From Fimbriimonas ginsengisoli Gsoil 348 (lineage in GTDB: Bacteria; Armatimonadota; Fimbriimonadia; Fimbriimonadales; Fimbriimonadaceae), in assembly GCF_000724625.1 (NCBI RefSeq), contig NZ_CP007139.1, positions 4,216,001 to 4,280,000 on the forward strand: DNA of 64,000 nucleotides, given 5' to 3'. Of the stretch, positions 1 through 8,976 are shown piece by piece. Both the position numbers and the translations under genes were made by a program. The notes under the pieces were generated by a model. It ran no database searches and had not been told where the DNA came from. It was given only the letters and a program-made list of their open reading frames with translations. The first letter of the stretch is position 1, and each line of letters starts with the position of its first letter.

Positions 1-782
1 ACCACGCCTCCTTCGTCGGATGCACCAAATTCGAGGGTGGTGCGCTGGTCGACGTATCCGGAGCCGAACGGGATCGATCCGGGCTGGAGGAACGGAATGC
101 GGTGGTAGGGGGCGTCGAAGAGGTCGTTGACCGCCTCGGTGACCGAGTGAGAGCCGAAGCCCACATCCTCCCAGCAACTTCCGACATAGCCATAGGCTTC
201 CAGGCGCTCGACCCCGGATGCGCCGAGGAAGCCGGGGGTACCCGGCTTTTCGGCATGGCCGTTTTCATTGTTCTTGGCGAGATAGGAGGAGTGGAGAAAC
301 GCCGCGATGTTTAGGCGTTGGTCGGGGACGACCGTAGTGAGCCCGAGCGCGTGCCGGAGATCGTTGATCGCGGTTATGGCTTCGACCTGATCGCGGGTCG
401 GCGACGGGAATTCGGCTAGCGGGGCTTCCGCGATACGGGTGACCCACTTTTTATCGAACGACGCTCCACCCTCGAAGGTTATTCGGCAATCGACGTTGTG
501 CGCCCCCGGCGTCATCGGCTTGTTCGGAGTGTATTTGACCGCCCGTGCGTGAGGGTCGTACTGGGCGTCCACCGGCTTGCCGTCGAGAGTTAGAACCACG
601 GACTGAACCCTTGCCTCCGGGTTGGTCGGCCAAATCTCCCAAAGGAGGGTCGGTCGAGCGTAGCGGACTTCCGCCCGCGGGCCAAATTGCCCTACTCGCA
701 CGGAGAACTGCGCGTCGGCAGCAGTCCGGTAGGCAGCGACCATTGAAAGCCCAGCAAGCAGGGCAAAGCTGACGCGACGCAT
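1..782 (-). CDS. Secreted CAP (SCP-like) domain protein, C-terminus beyond window
   Basis: The reading frame starts at an ATG at 782 and is still open at base 1, so 260 residues are visible. The N-terminus (MRRVSFALLAGLSMVAA) is a signal peptide. Residues about 25-125 form a beta-rich region with DGKPVDAQYD and TPGAHNVDC, which looks like an Ig-type domain. From about residue 140 a helical region with NDLRHALGL, HSSYLAKNN and GHAEKPGTPGF matches the CAP/SCP-like fold seen in many secreted bacterial proteins. Inference: an exported protein of unknown function. The CAP call rests on motif resemblance, since the end of the domain is missing. A GGAGG-like stretch (ggaggaattcgt) lies just before the ATG and supports the start. 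Confidence 0.75.
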   Translation of the reverse strand, partial: MRRVSFALLAGLSMVAAYRTAADAQFSVRVGQFGPRAEVRYARPTLLWEIWPTNPEARVQSVVLTLDGKPVDAQYDPHARAVKYTPNKPMTPGAHNVDCRITFEGGASFDKKWVTRIAEAPLAEFPSPTRDQVEAITAINDLRHALGLTTVVPDQRLNIAAFLHSSYLAKNNENGHAEKPGTPGFLGASGVERLEAYGYVGSCWEDVGFGSHSVTEAVNDLFDAPYHRIPFLQPGSIPFGSGYVDQRTTLEFGASDEGGV

Positions 783-1013
783 ACGAATTCCTCCATTTCA
801 GGATAGAGGAGAAGGGCCGGTAAAGATACTGGATCGGTGGATTTTGTTGAGGGGAGAGCAAAGGGAGGCGCTCGATTGCTCGATTAATTGGCTTTACCCT
901 AAGGGAGGGCGCTAATCTTAGGTGGGTAGGCTCGCTACGTCAGAGTGGTAAGAGATTGATGACGTTAGAGCATCCTCGCAGCTCTCTAGTAATTACGTTA
1001 CAAAAGGGACGCC

Positions 1014-1595
1014 ATGGGAGGGGAAGAATTTGAGGAGTTTCTCTTTATGGTCTCACGCGACGTGGATGACGAGTTGAACGACTTTGCTTCGTCGGAGGGG
1101 GATGCGCAGATAGCGCAGTGGCTTGTTCAGATCCTTTCGAACTGGAGGGTTCGAGCTCAGTCAATGTCTCACAAGGACCAGGACACGGTGCTCTGGCGAA
1201 TCGGGAGCAATCCCCTGTTTTTGGGCTGGAAGCTCGAAAGTGCCTCCAAGCTGAACTTTGACGAACAATGCGAAGTCGTTCGAGCGGCAAAGTGCGTAAC
1301 ATTGGCGATTCCGTTCCTTTTTGGCCCCGAAGAGCCTATGGAGAGGGGCTACTACATGTGGTGGGACCTCCTGATCTCTGGAGTCGACGACCGTGGCATC
1401 GGCTCGGTGATCCTCGAGACGCTCTCAGATCTCAGCCTGCACTCCGACGAGCGAGTACAGCTCAGCGCACTCCACGGCCTTGGTCACCTGCAACATCCCG
1501 GCCGCGCGGCTGCCATTGACCGATACATTCATTTCCGTCCGGAAATGGCTTCGGATCCGTGGATCCGTCAGTGCCGAGACGGATCGGTCATGTGA
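1014..1595 (+). CDS. Hypothetical protein, possibly HEAT-repeat-like
   Basis: This 193-residue protein has no signal peptide or membrane segment. I do not recognise a family. It is acidic at the N-terminus (GGEEFEEFLF). The C-terminal third (VILETLSDLSLHSDERVQLSALHGLGHLQHPG) reads as paired helices of HEAT-repeat type, as in some immunity or scaffold proteins. The start ATG is preceded by a TACAAA hexamer at 999-1004, nine bases upstream, consistent with a very short or absent leader. It stands alone between the CAP gene and a long inverted repeat. Function unknown. Confidence 0.6.
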   Translation: MGGEEFEEFLFMVSRDVDDELNDFASSEGDAQIAQWLVQILSNWRVRAQSMSHKDQDTVLWRIGSNPLFLGWKLESASKLNFDEQCEVVRAAKCVTLAIPFLFGPEEPMERGYYMWWDLLISGVDDRGIGSVILETLSDLSLHSDERVQLSALHGLGHLQHPGRAAAIDRYIHFRPEMASDPWIRQCRDGSVM

Positions 1596-1649
1596 AGAGA
1601 CATTCCTCCGACGGATGATGGTCATCAACAAATAGATTGACAAAACAGG

Positions 1650-1722
1650 TTCACCCGTAGTCCGGGGATTTATCCCCGGTAGAACCTTGAACCGCGGATA
1701 AATCCCCGGGCTACGGGTGAAA
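1650..1722. repeat. Long inverted repeat (hairpin) in intergenic gap
   Basis: The arms ttcacccgtag-ccggggattta and taaatccccgg-ctacgggtgaa face each other across a spacer of about 18 bases that also pairs in part. The stem is close to 30 bp with few mismatches. It lies in the 325-base gap between two same-strand genes and could act as a terminator for the upstream gene, although no T tract follows. The rest of the gap (1723-1920) shows no gene. Confidence 0.7.
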
Positions 1723-1920
1723 TTAGAAAGGGAGGTCTAAATCTAACTGGTCAAAACTATTATTCCCGGGCCACATGCGAACCACTATTGCCGGCATTTT
1801 CTTAATGACGGGATATGAATAGGTACTGACTTCGGATTCGGATGTCCGATCAGTCCACAAGCCACAAGCCACATTTAGCTCCCATGGAACCGAGCCTGCC
1901 GAAAGAGGTTCACTATCTCC

Positions 1921-2175
1921 ATGGATTCTTCCTCGCTCAACAAGCGGTTTGACGATGTGCTCGATGTTTTGGCTAGCGACCATCCGGCGAAGCCTTACCT
2001 GATCGTCGGGGGCATCGTGGGGGCGTTGGGGTTGTTCCGGAATTCCCTCTCGGGGCTCGTCCTACTTGGACTTGGCGGGGCGTTGGTGGCGCGTGGGTTG
2101 GATGAACTACGGAAGACCAACGATCTGCATGGCGGCAATCATCACGGGGTCAACGGGCCGCCGCAGAACTTGTAG
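1921..2175 (+). CDS. Small membrane protein
   Basis: The protein has 84 residues with one hydrophobic stretch, about residues 26-58 (YLIVGGIVGALGLFRNSLSG then LVLLGLGGALVARGLDEL), which could form a helical hairpin of two short membrane segments. The tail is His- and Asn-rich (HGGNHHGVNGPP). A CACTAT hexamer at 1911-1916 lies four bases before the ATG. Its last 26 bases overlap the 3' end of the convergent membrane-protein gene. It resembles small DUF2892-type inner-membrane proteins in size and layout, but I cannot assign a family. Confidence 0.55.
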   Translation: MDSSSLNKRFDDVLDVLASDHPAKPYLIVGGIVGALGLFRNSLSGLVLLGLGGALVARGLDELRKTNDLHGGNHHGVNGPPQNL

Positions 2176-3475
2176 ACAGCTTCGGTTGTGCGCGCACCCA
2201 GGCGAGCGCTAGAACTCCAAGCTCGACGCCCAGGGAGGCGGCGATGGAAATGCCGACGAGCGCGGGTGGGCTCCATCGGCCGATTACGGCGATTGCGACC
2301 CCTCCGACCAAGGCCAGGCTGGATGCGAAGACCGCGACCATTCGCGCCACCGTCAGGTGGTGGGAGGTGAGAATTCCCAGGACGTAGGACATCATGGCGT
2401 CCAAGAACGGCGTGAGCGCGGCGGCCATGAACATCCAGTGCGCCCTTTCCGCGAGGTCGGGAGTCACGCCCATGAGGCGTTGAAACACCCAACCGTCGAG
2501 CCGGAGCAGGGTGAGCAAGAGAAGGATCCCGCTGGAGCCGATTCCCACCCCCAGGGCAAATCGGCGAAGGGCTAGGCGACTCGCCTCGTCGCGGTAGAGG
2601 GCGATTACCACCTCGGGCAGGCAAAAGGCGGTGACTCGGAAGAGAAAGAGGACGGTCCAGGCGACCTCGTAGGCGGCAAGCGAGCGGGTAGGGTCCACGA
2701 GCCGGGCCAATCCAGCGGCGACGATCGGGCCGGTGAGGAGCTTGAGCATCGAGGTGGCGGTGAGCGGCCAGTGGAAGGCGAACATGCGCTTCATGGTCAT
2801 CGGCTCACCGATTTCCGCACCCGGTTCGTCGATTCCGCGGATTACGTCCCGACTCACGATATAAATAAAGATCGCCTCCGCCGCAACGGAAGTGATCAGA
2901 CCCCAGGCGGCGAGGGTCAAACCGGGTAAGGAGGCGAAATGAGGCAAGGCGAGATCGACGACGACCAATACGGTAACCCGCAAGAGGGTGCCCAACCCAA
3001 TGATGCGGGTATGGCCGTTACGAATCAGCAGGCCTTGCCGGGAACGACGCCAGCCGATGAAGCCGCTCCAGGGCAGCATGAGGATAAGCCCGGGGCGGAC
3101 GGCGGCGGCAACGTCGTGAGGGACGCCCAGCACTTGTTCGGTGAGGACCCAGAAGAGTGGAGTGAACGTGACGATGCCGTGCGCGGCGGTGACGAACGCG
3201 ATCAAATAGATCGAGAACCGGTTGAGCATGCCGACGGAGCGCGCGGTCTTTCCAAGCGTAGTGGCAGTGGAGAGGAGGTCGATGACCGGGCTCTCGATCC
3301 AGATCGCCAGACCCAAGAGGATGAGGAAGGCGGCGGTGTTGACGCGCGGGTCGGGCAGGCCCGACATGACGGCGACGGAGATCGGACCGTCGAGTCCCAT
3401 GAAGAACCACGAGAGGGCGAGCGGGTAGTAGAACCGCAGAATCGTCTTGCCGGAGAGCGCGCCGTCGGGTGCCAA
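2150..3475 (-). CDS. Multi-pass membrane protein of the MOP superfamily (MATE/ANK-like)
   Basis: The protein has 441 residues with about 12 hydrophobic segments spread evenly. The opening FYYPLALSWFFMGLDGPI and the repeated FHWPLTATSMLKLLTGPIVAAGLARL at about residue 235 suggest two related halves. That is the layout of the MOP flippase/exporter superfamily (MATE, Wzx, MurJ) and of the ANK (progressive ankylosis) branch, which shares the WPL...GP pattern. The substrate cannot be deduced. It is transcribed divergently from the FRG-domain gene, 48 bases away, and overlaps the small membrane protein at the 3' end. Confidence 0.65.
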   Translation of the reverse strand: MAPDGALSGKTILRFYYPLALSWFFMGLDGPISVAVMSGLPDPRVNTAAFLILLGLAIWIESPVIDLLSTATTLGKTARSVGMLNRFSIYLIAFVTAAHGIVTFTPLFWVLTEQVLGVPHDVAAAVRPGLILMLPWSGFIGWRRSRQGLLIRNGHTRIIGLGTLLRVTVLVVVDLALPHFASLPGLTLAAWGLITSVAAEAIFIYIVSRDVIRGIDEPGAEIGEPMTMKRMFAFHWPLTATSMLKLLTGPIVAAGLARLVDPTRSLAAYEVAWTVLFLFRVTAFCLPEVVIALYRDEASRLALRRFALGVGIGSSGILLLLTLLRLDGWVFQRLMGVTPDLAERAHWMFMAAALTPFLDAMMSYVLGILTSHHLTVARMVAVFASSLALVGGVAIAVIGRWSPPALVGISIAASLGVELGVLALAWVRAQPKLSTSSAAAR

Positions 3476-3523
3476 GCCATAAAGGGTACCGGGTCACGGT
3501 CGGCGGGGCAGACCTTTCGGACG

Positions 3524-4306
3524 GTGTACGCCGAAAGTTGGAGCCACCTGTGCGGGTTGCTTTTCGAGGAGAGCTGGCAAGAACCGCTCGGCCGGTTCCG
3601 TTCCCACTACGCATACAAGGGGCTTTCTTCGTCGGAATATATGCTCACGACGACGCTGATGCGGCTACGGGGGGATTTTCCCGCCGTCGAACGGCATCTC
3701 ATTCGAAACTTCAAAAAGTATGCCCAACGCGACGTGAGCACGATCGACTCGCTGTGGAACTGGGTGGCGCTGGCCCAGCACCACGGGTTGCCGACTCGGT
3801 TGCTGGATTGGACCTACTCGCCGTTTGTCGCGCTCCACTTCGCTACCGCGGGACATGACCTGGGGCATCACGACTCGATCGTGTGGGCGATCGACTACGT
3901 TGGCGCCCACGAGCTACTGCCGGATCGGCAGCGAAAGGCGTTGCGTGAAGAAGGCTCCGACGTATGGACGACCGAGCTCCTAGATGCCCACGTGCCGACC
4001 TGGGAGGCGTTGAACGGGCTTGGCGACGGCGAGGATGTGTTGTTCTTCTTCGAGCCGCCATCGCTCGATCAGCGGATCGTGAATCAGTACGCTCTGTTCT
4101 CGGTGCTATCGAATCCGTCGCGCACCATCGAGGAGTGGGCGGGCGTCCATCCGCACCTGGCGAAGCGGATTGTGATCCCGAAAGAGCTCTGCTGGGAAGT
4201 GCGGGACAAGCTGGACCAGGCAAACATCAACGAGCGCGTGCTTTTCCCTGGACTAGACGGGTTGAGCATGTGGCTACGACGGCATTATCGGCAGGTCGAT
4301 CGTTAG
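3524..4306 (+). CDS. FRG domain-containing protein
   Basis: The protein has 260 residues from a GTG at 3524. The hallmark of the FRG domain (Pfam family named after its F-R-G motif) is present as FRSHYAYKG near the N-terminus, followed by AQHHGLPTRLLDWTYSP and FVALHFATAG. FRG proteins are often found in accessory regions and some occur in defence loci, but the biochemical role is unsettled. The same frame stays open upstream to 2939, antisense to the membrane-protein gene; that extension has no FRG similarity, so I reject it. The region 3524-4306 aligns with the domain from its beginning. Confidence 0.8.
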   Translation: MYAESWSHLCGLLFEESWQEPLGRFRSHYAYKGLSSSEYMLTTTLMRLRGDFPAVERHLIRNFKKYAQRDVSTIDSLWNWVALAQHHGLPTRLLDWTYSPFVALHFATAGHDLGHHDSIVWAIDYVGAHELLPDRQRKALREEGSDVWTTELLDAHVPTWEALNGLGDGEDVLFFFEPPSLDQRIVNQYALFSVLSNPSRTIEEWAGVHPHLAKRIVIPKELCWEVRDKLDQANINERVLFPGLDGLSMWLRRHYRQVDR

Positions 4307-4334
4307 AGGCGATTTTTTGCGGGTTTGGGGTCCC

Positions 4335-4393
4335 GTGGTTGGGTCGGGCGAGACGCCCGGGGTCCGGGGGCGGGCAGGATGCCCGCGCTCCCA
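4335..4393. repeat. GC-rich composite hairpin repeat, copy 1
   Basis: Two adjacent hairpins, cgggcgagacgcccg and gcgggcaggatgcccgc, are joined by gggtccggggg. The same composite occurs in the opposite orientation at 31862-31918. It fills the gap before the M28 peptidase gene and ends 24 bases before its start codon. Confidence 0.75.
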
Positions 4394-4404
4394 GGTGTAG
4401 CGGT

Positions 4405-4410
4405 TACAAT
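4405..4410 (+). promoter_or_regulatory. -10 element of a leaderless promoter (M28 peptidase)
   Basis: TACAAT ends six bases before the GTG at 4417. Transcription would start at or next to the start codon, and no Shine-Dalgarno sequence is present. Confidence 0.55.
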
Positions 4411-4416
4411 GTCGCG

Positions 4417-5460
4417 GTGAAGTCTCGCTTCGTTCTCCTTGCGCTGTTCGTTCCTCTCCTCGCGACCGGGAGCCAAACTTGGGACGCGAAGGTTACGCGG
4501 GAGCGGAAAGCGGTTCTCGACTCCATTTCGGAGAACTCGATGCGGGGGAATCTAACTTTTCTTTCCTCGGACGAGCTCGAAGGGCGGGGGACGCCTTCGA
4601 GGGGGCTCGATATCGCGGCGCGGTTCATCGCGGCGAGCTTTCAAAGTGCCGGCCTCGAACCGGCCGGCGACGACGGGTATTTCCAAAAGGCGACGATCAA
4701 GGCAAGGGGTTCGGACGACCAGGTTCCGGTGAGGAACGTCATCGGCGTTCTGCGCGGGAGCGATCCGAAGTTGAAGGACACTTACATCCTCGTCACCGCC
4801 CACTACGACCACCTCGGCATGAAGAAATCGGGCGAGGGGGACCTGATCTATAACGGGGCGAACGACGACGGGAGCGGAACGGTGTCGGTGATGGAGCTTG
4901 CGAACGCGATGTCAAAGTACAAGCCGAGGCGGTCGATCGTCTTCATGACGTTCTATGGAGAGGAGCGAGGGCTGGTCGGGTCGACCTTCTACGGTAAGAA
5001 CCCTCGATTTCCGATCGAGAAGACGATCGCCGACGTCAACCTCGAGCAGATCGGCCGGACCGACGATCTCGAAGGTCCGCGAGTGAACGCGGTTTCGATG
5101 ACGGGCGAGGATTACTCGGATGTCGGAAAGATCTTCGAGGCGGCGGGGAAAGTATTGGGCACGGGAGTGCAGCGGCACGAAAAATATAGCGATCCATTCT
5201 TCTTCCGTAGCGACAACGCCGCGTTGGCGCTGCAAGGGGTGCCGGCGCACACGATCTGCACCGCGTTCGAGTATCCCGACTACCATGGGGTCGCCGACAC
5301 CGTGGATAAGGTCGATTTTGCGAACATGGCCAAGGTCGACCGGCTGACGGCGCTCGCGATCATGATGATCGCCGACGCGCCCACGGAGCCTCGCTGGAAC
5401 GAATCGAATCCAAAGGCCTCGCGCTATGTAAAGGCGTGGCACGATCGGCACCCGGGGTAA
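4417..5460 (+). CDS. Secreted M28 family zinc aminopeptidase
   Basis: The protein has 347 residues with a signal peptide (MKSRFVLLALFVPLLATGS). The M28 metal-binding set is complete: H129 and D131 in AHYDHLG, D150/D151 in GANDDGSGT, the catalytic and binding glutamates E182/E183 in YGEERGLVGS, D207 in VNLEQIGR, and a final His in DYHGVADT. Such enzymes remove N-terminal amino acids from peptides outside the cytoplasm, using two zinc ions. The GTG start is chosen because it gives a clean signal peptide and follows a TACAAT -10 by six bases; the open frame upstream (from 3964) overlaps the FRG gene. The M50-like gene follows after six bases and is probably co-transcribed. Confidence 0.88.
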   Translation: MKSRFVLLALFVPLLATGSQTWDAKVTRERKAVLDSISENSMRGNLTFLSSDELEGRGTPSRGLDIAARFIAASFQSAGLEPAGDDGYFQKATIKARGSDDQVPVRNVIGVLRGSDPKLKDTYILVTAHYDHLGMKKSGEGDLIYNGANDDGSGTVSVMELANAMSKYKPRRSIVFMTFYGEERGLVGSTFYGKNPRFPIEKTIADVNLEQIGRTDDLEGPRVNAVSMTGEDYSDVGKIFEAAGKVLGTGVQRHEKYSDPFFFRSDNAALALQGVPAHTICTAFEYPDYHGVADTVDKVDFANMAKVDRLTALAIMMIADAPTEPRWNESNPKASRYVKAWHDRHPG

Positions 5461-5466
5461 CTCGAT

Positions 5467-6630
5467 TTGCTGCGTCGCTACGGCCTCATCACCCTCTTCG
5501 CGGGGACCGTCTTCGCGGTGCTCATTGCGGGACTGTCGGGAAGCGGGCGGGTTACCGCGCGGGTGCTGGAGATTGTCCTTCCCTCCGCGTTCGGAACGGC
5601 TCTTTTCATCGCGCTGTCGGCTTTCCTCGCGATCTTGGTGCATGAATTGGGACACGTCGTCGCCGGCATGCTGACCGGCTTTCGATTTCAAACGATGCGG
5701 GTTGGACCGCTCGAGCTTCGGCGTCAGTCAGGTGCGCTCCAGCTTGTCTTCGTAGAGAATCCGCACCTCTCCGGCTTTGCCAGGCTGGTTCCAGGATCGA
5801 CTGACCGATTGGTTGCGCGAATGTTTTGGCTGTTCGCCGGCGGGCCTTTGGCCAGCCTCCTATATGTTGGCTTCACCTACCTACTACTGCAAGCGCTGCC
5901 GGAGCCGGCACGGGGGCCCGAGCTGACTGGAGCCATCCCGCACTTCGCCGCACTGAGCCTGTTCGTGATGGCGCTCTCTGTCCTTCCCGGGACGCTACTG
6001 CCATTTACATCGGCCGCCGGGACTCCCACCGATATGAAGGTAATGCTTATCCTGCTCGGTCGAGGAGCCACCCGGGAGAGGCTAGTCGCGCTGGTCCTAA
6101 TCGGGCGAGAGCTGCAGAGTGGGGTCCGCGCGAGGGATTGGGATCCGATCCTGGTTGCGGCGGCAGTCGAATTGCGCGATGGAACCGCGGAAGAACTTCG
6201 CGCGCAAACCGTTGCCTATTTTTATGAATACGACGTGGGCAATTTGGATGGGGCAATGGCGCACCTCGACCGCGGACTGAACGTGGCGGAGGCTTTGGGT
6301 AAGAAGGCCGGGGTTATGTTGGAGGTGATGCGACTAGAGTCCTCCTTCTTCCACGCTTGGGTCCGGAACGATTTGGCGAGCGCCCTTTCCTTTCGCGTGC
6401 AAGTGGAGGCCGTACCGGAAGCCGCTCAGGGAACCGCCGCCTTGGCCGACGCCTCCATCGCTCTTCGGCAAGGCGAAGGAGATCGATCGCTCACTCTCCT
6501 CGAACAGGCCGAAGCAAAGATGGAGGAAGCGGTGGCTCGACACGGAGGGGCGATCGAATTCGAACACGACCGGATCAACGACTTGCGCAATGCGGTTCGC
6601 AATCTGTCCCACGACGGCGAAGCGGGGTAG
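5467..6630 (+). CDS. M50-type intramembrane metalloprotease-like protein
   Basis: The protein has 387 residues from a TTG start. The second membrane segment carries HELGH (H59, E60, H63), the zinc motif of site-2 proteases, within a strongly hydrophobic N-terminal half (about six segments up to residue 190). The third zinc ligand expected in the NPDG motif of classical site-2 proteases is not obvious. The C-terminal 190 residues are soluble and helical (TPR-like: AMAHLDRGLNVAEALG, DASIALRQGEGD). Inference: a membrane-embedded peptidase or peptidase-like protein with a soluble helical domain. It sits six bases behind the M28 gene. Confidence 0.7.
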   Translation: MLRRYGLITLFAGTVFAVLIAGLSGSGRVTARVLEIVLPSAFGTALFIALSAFLAILVHELGHVVAGMLTGFRFQTMRVGPLELRRQSGALQLVFVENPHLSGFARLVPGSTDRLVARMFWLFAGGPLASLLYVGFTYLLLQALPEPARGPELTGAIPHFAALSLFVMALSVLPGTLLPFTSAAGTPTDMKVMLILLGRGATRERLVALVLIGRELQSGVRARDWDPILVAAAVELRDGTAEELRAQTVAYFYEYDVGNLDGAMAHLDRGLNVAEALGKKAGVMLEVMRLESSFFHAWVRNDLASALSFRVQVEAVPEAAQGTAALADASIALRQGEGDRSLTLLEQAEAKMEEAVARHGGAIEFEHDRINDLRNAVRNLSHDGEAG

Positions 6631-6694
6631 CCGTCGCGTCGGTCTCGCAGGGCGTGATATCGCAACCAATGCATAGGTAGACTGATTAGGGTCA

Positions 6695-8224
6695 ATGGCC
6701 CACCACCAGACCGTTCTCGTCGTCGACTTCGGCGGACAGTACACTCAGCTCATCGTGCGCCGCGTGCGCGAACTTGGAATCTATTCCGAGATGGTCCCTT
6801 GGACCACGGCGGCGGACAAGATCCGCGCCGAGAAACCGGACGCCGTCATCCTTAGCGGAGGACCTCGGTCCGTTCTCGAACCGGGTGCCCCGGATCTCGA
6901 CTTCTCCGTCCTCGAGGGGATTCCCACGCTGGGGATTTGCTACGGCCAGCAACTCATGGCGGCCCGCTTGGGAGGGCGGGTGGAGACGTCGAATCATAAA
7001 GAGTACGGGCATCGGGTCTTTACCCCGGCAGCGGGCGATTCGCTCGTGAGCGGCTTGGCCAGCAACGAGGTCTGGATGAGCCACGGAGACCAGGTCTTGG
7101 AGGCGCCGACCGGCTACCGGGTGACCGCTTCCACCGATTCTTGCCCGGTGGCAGCGATCGAGAACCTGGCCCAGAAGCGGTTCGGCGTTCAGTTTCACCC
7201 GGAAGTGACCCACACTCCCGATGGGCGCACGGTACTGAAGCGGTTCCTGTTCGACTACGCAGGGCTGAAAGGGGACTGGACCAGCGAAAGCTTCATCGAA
7301 GACCAAATCGCTGCGATCCGGCAAACCGTGGGAGAGGGGAAGGTGCTATGCGCGGTCTCGGGCGGAGTCGACTCGAGCGTGATGGCGGCCCTATTGATTC
7401 AGGCGATCGGTGAGCGGGCAGTCTGCGTTTTCGTGGATCACGGGTTGCTGAGAAAGGGAGAAGCCGAGCAGGTGGTCGAAACGTTTGGCGGCCACTTCCA
7501 CGCTAATTTGAAGGCGTTCGAGGAGAAAGAGCGGTTCTTCGGAGCCCTCGCCGGCGTTACCGACCCTGAAAGGAAACGGAAGATCATCGGCGAGAACTTC
7601 GTCCGTGTGTTCGAGGATCACGCGAACGAGCTTCGGGATTGCGACTTCCTGGCGCAGGGGACGCTCTATCCGGACGTGATCGAATCCGGCTCGCCCACCG
7701 CGGCGAAGATCAAGACCCACCACAACGTGGGCGGTTTGCCCGATTGGATGCGGATGAAGCTGATCGAGCCGTTGCGTTGGCTGTTTAAGGACGAGGTGCG
7801 AAACGTCGGCCGCTTGCTCGGATTGCCTGAGGAGATGGTGGAGCGGGAGCCGTTCCCCGGTCCCGGGCTCGGGGTGCGAATTCTGGGCGAGGTGACGCGA
7901 GAACGGGTTCGGATGGTGCAAGAAGCGGACTGGATCTTCCGCTCCGAGCTCCGATCGCGCGGGCTGCATAAGGGGATCTGGCAGAGCTACGCCGCGCTTT
8001 TAGATGTGCGGAGCGTAGGCGTGATGGGAGACGAACGGACCTACGAACAACCGATCGTGCTGCGGGCCGTGCAGAGCGAGGACGCGATGACGGCGCGAGC
8101 GGTCAACATCCCGTTCGACGCGCTGGAGGTGATCGCGAGCCGAATCGTAAACGAAGTCGACGGCGTCAACCGAGTCTTCTACGACCTAACCAGCAAACCC
8201 CCGGCAACGATCGAGTTGGAATAG
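6695..8224 (+). CDS. guaA: GMP synthase (glutamine-hydrolysing)
   Basis: The protein has 509 residues, normal for GuaA, which converts XMP to GMP with glutamine and ATP. The N-terminal class I glutamine amidotransferase has the nucleophile C82 in [10 protein letters not shown] and H168/E170 in QFHPEV. The ATP pyrophosphatase P-loop SGGVDSS lies at 222-228. The C-terminal dimerisation domain ends in the expected [16 protein letters not shown] hexamer at 6678-6683 puts the likely transcription start within a few bases of the ATG. No purine riboswitch fits in the 64-base gap. It is followed by the DUF433 gene, which has its own -10. Confidence 0.97.
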   Translation: MAHHQTVLVVDFGGQYTQLIVRRVRELGIYSEMVPWTTAADKIRAEKPDAVILSGGPRSVLEPGAPDLDFSVLEGIPTLGICYGQQLMAARLGGRVETSNHKEYGHRVFTPAAGDSLVSGLASNEVWMSHGDQVLEAPTGYRVTASTDSCPVAAIENLAQKRFGVQFHPEVTHTPDGRTVLKRFLFDYAGLKGDWTSESFIEDQIAAIRQTVGEGKVLCAVSGGVDSSVMAALLIQAIGERAVCVFVDHGLLRKGEAEQVVETFGGHFHANLKAFEEKERFFGALAGVTDPERKRKIIGENFVRVFEDHANELRDCDFLAQGTLYPDVIESGSPTAAKIKTHHNVGGLPDWMRMKLIEPLRWLFKDEVRNVGRLLGLPEEMVEREPFPGPGLGVRILGEVTRERVRMVQEADWIFRSELRSRGLHKGIWQSYAALLDVRSVGVMGDERTYEQPIVLRAVQSEDAMTARAVNIPFDALEVIASRIVNEVDGVNRVFYDLTSKPPATIELE

Positions 8225-8238
8225 CCGAAGAAGAAACG

Positions 8239-8244
8239 TAAAAT
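8239..8244 (+). promoter_or_regulatory. -10 element of a leaderless promoter (DUF433 gene)
   Basis: TAAAAT is separated from the ATG at 8252 by seven bases, leaving no room for a ribosome binding site. Confidence 0.5.
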
Positions 8245-8251
8245 AGTTCTG

Positions 8252-8596
8252 ATGAATTCTGGTGAGTTTGTCCCGAAGCCGATTCCAAACCCGATCGAAC
8301 AGATTCGGGACACCTTGAAGGTGGCTGGGTCGCGCATGCCGTTGGGGCTAATCGTGGATCGATTCAGAAATGGCGCTTCCCCCGAGGAGATTCATCTTGC
8401 CTTTCCGTCCCTCTCACTGGAGACGATCTATCGGGCGCTTGCGGCCTATCTACACGACCAGCACGTGATCGATCCGATTCTCCTTCGGGAAGCTGACGAG
8501 GAAGAGAAGCTCGTAGGGGACGCGGTGAGGGAACAACGGGCAAACGGCTTCCGCGAGACCCTAATTGCCCGCCTCGAGCAAAAGCGATCGGCGTGA
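8252..8596 (+). CDS. DUF433-like protein, probable antitoxin partner
   Basis: The protein has 114 residues. The middle part (PLGLIVDRFRNGASPEEIHLAFPSLSLETIYRALAAYLHD) has the compact helix-turn-helix of the DUF433 family: the (V/L)xxGxSPEEIxxxFPxLxLExIxxAL pattern is nearly complete. DUF433 proteins usually precede a DUF5615 PIN-like protein and are regarded as antitoxins. Here the stop codon overlaps the start of exactly such a gene in GTGA, which implies translational coupling. Confidence 0.8.
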   Translation: MNSGEFVPKPIPNPIEQIRDTLKVAGSRMPLGLIVDRFRNGASPEEIHLAFPSLSLETIYRALAAYLHDQHVIDPILLREADEEEKLVGDAVREQRANGFRETLIARLEQKRSA

Positions 8597-8952
8597 GGGT
8601 CCTTCTCGACGAGCATATCGATTCTGCCATTCTTAGCGGAATCATTAGACGCTTACCAGGGATGGAAGTGCTTCGCGTTCAGGATGTCGGTTTGTTGGGC
8701 GCCTCGGACGTCGAGATCTTCGAGTGGGCCTTAGTGCACGAATGTGTTCTCGTTACCAGAGATGCGAGAACAATGGTTCCGCTCGCGAAGGAGACACTCT
8801 CAAAAGGGGCTCCCGTGCCCGCTCTTATTGTCGTACCTCGATCCGTAGGCATTGGCCCCGCTATCGCGGAGATATGTGAACTGCTCTCCAGATCGACCCT
8901 GGATCAGCTCATGCTCCACATTCACTTTCTGCCCATCTCTCGTTACTTGTAG
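8593..8952 (+). CDS. DUF5615 PIN-like protein, probable toxin partner
   Basis: The protein has 119 residues. It opens with RVLLDEHIDSAILSGI, the LLDExL motif of the DUF5615 PIN-like family, with D6 and E7 as candidate metal ligands, and has a second acidic motif in LVTRDARTMVP with R-D. PIN-fold proteins are commonly RNases. It overlaps the upstream DUF433 gene by four bases. Inference: a type II toxin-antitoxin-like pair; toxicity has not been shown for most DUF5615 members. Confidence 0.75.
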   Translation: MRVLLDEHIDSAILSGIIRRLPGMEVLRVQDVGLLGASDVEIFEWALVHECVLVTRDARTMVPLAKETLSKGAPVPALIVVPRSVGIGPAIAEICELLSRSTLDQLMLHIHFLPISRYL

Positions 8953-8976
8953 CAATGAGAGGTGCAAAATGCACCT

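Noticed and set aside
451-861. 136-codon minus-strand frame
   Set aside because: It runs out of phase with the CAP-domain gene, which continues across it to base 1 with a signal peptide and domain motifs.
2939-3523. Upstream extension of the FRG reading frame
   Set aside because: It is antisense to the membrane-protein gene, has highly charged low-complexity composition and no FRG similarity.
6631-6694. Purine riboswitch before guaA
   Set aside because: The gap is only 64 bases and a -10 hexamer places transcription start next to the ATG.
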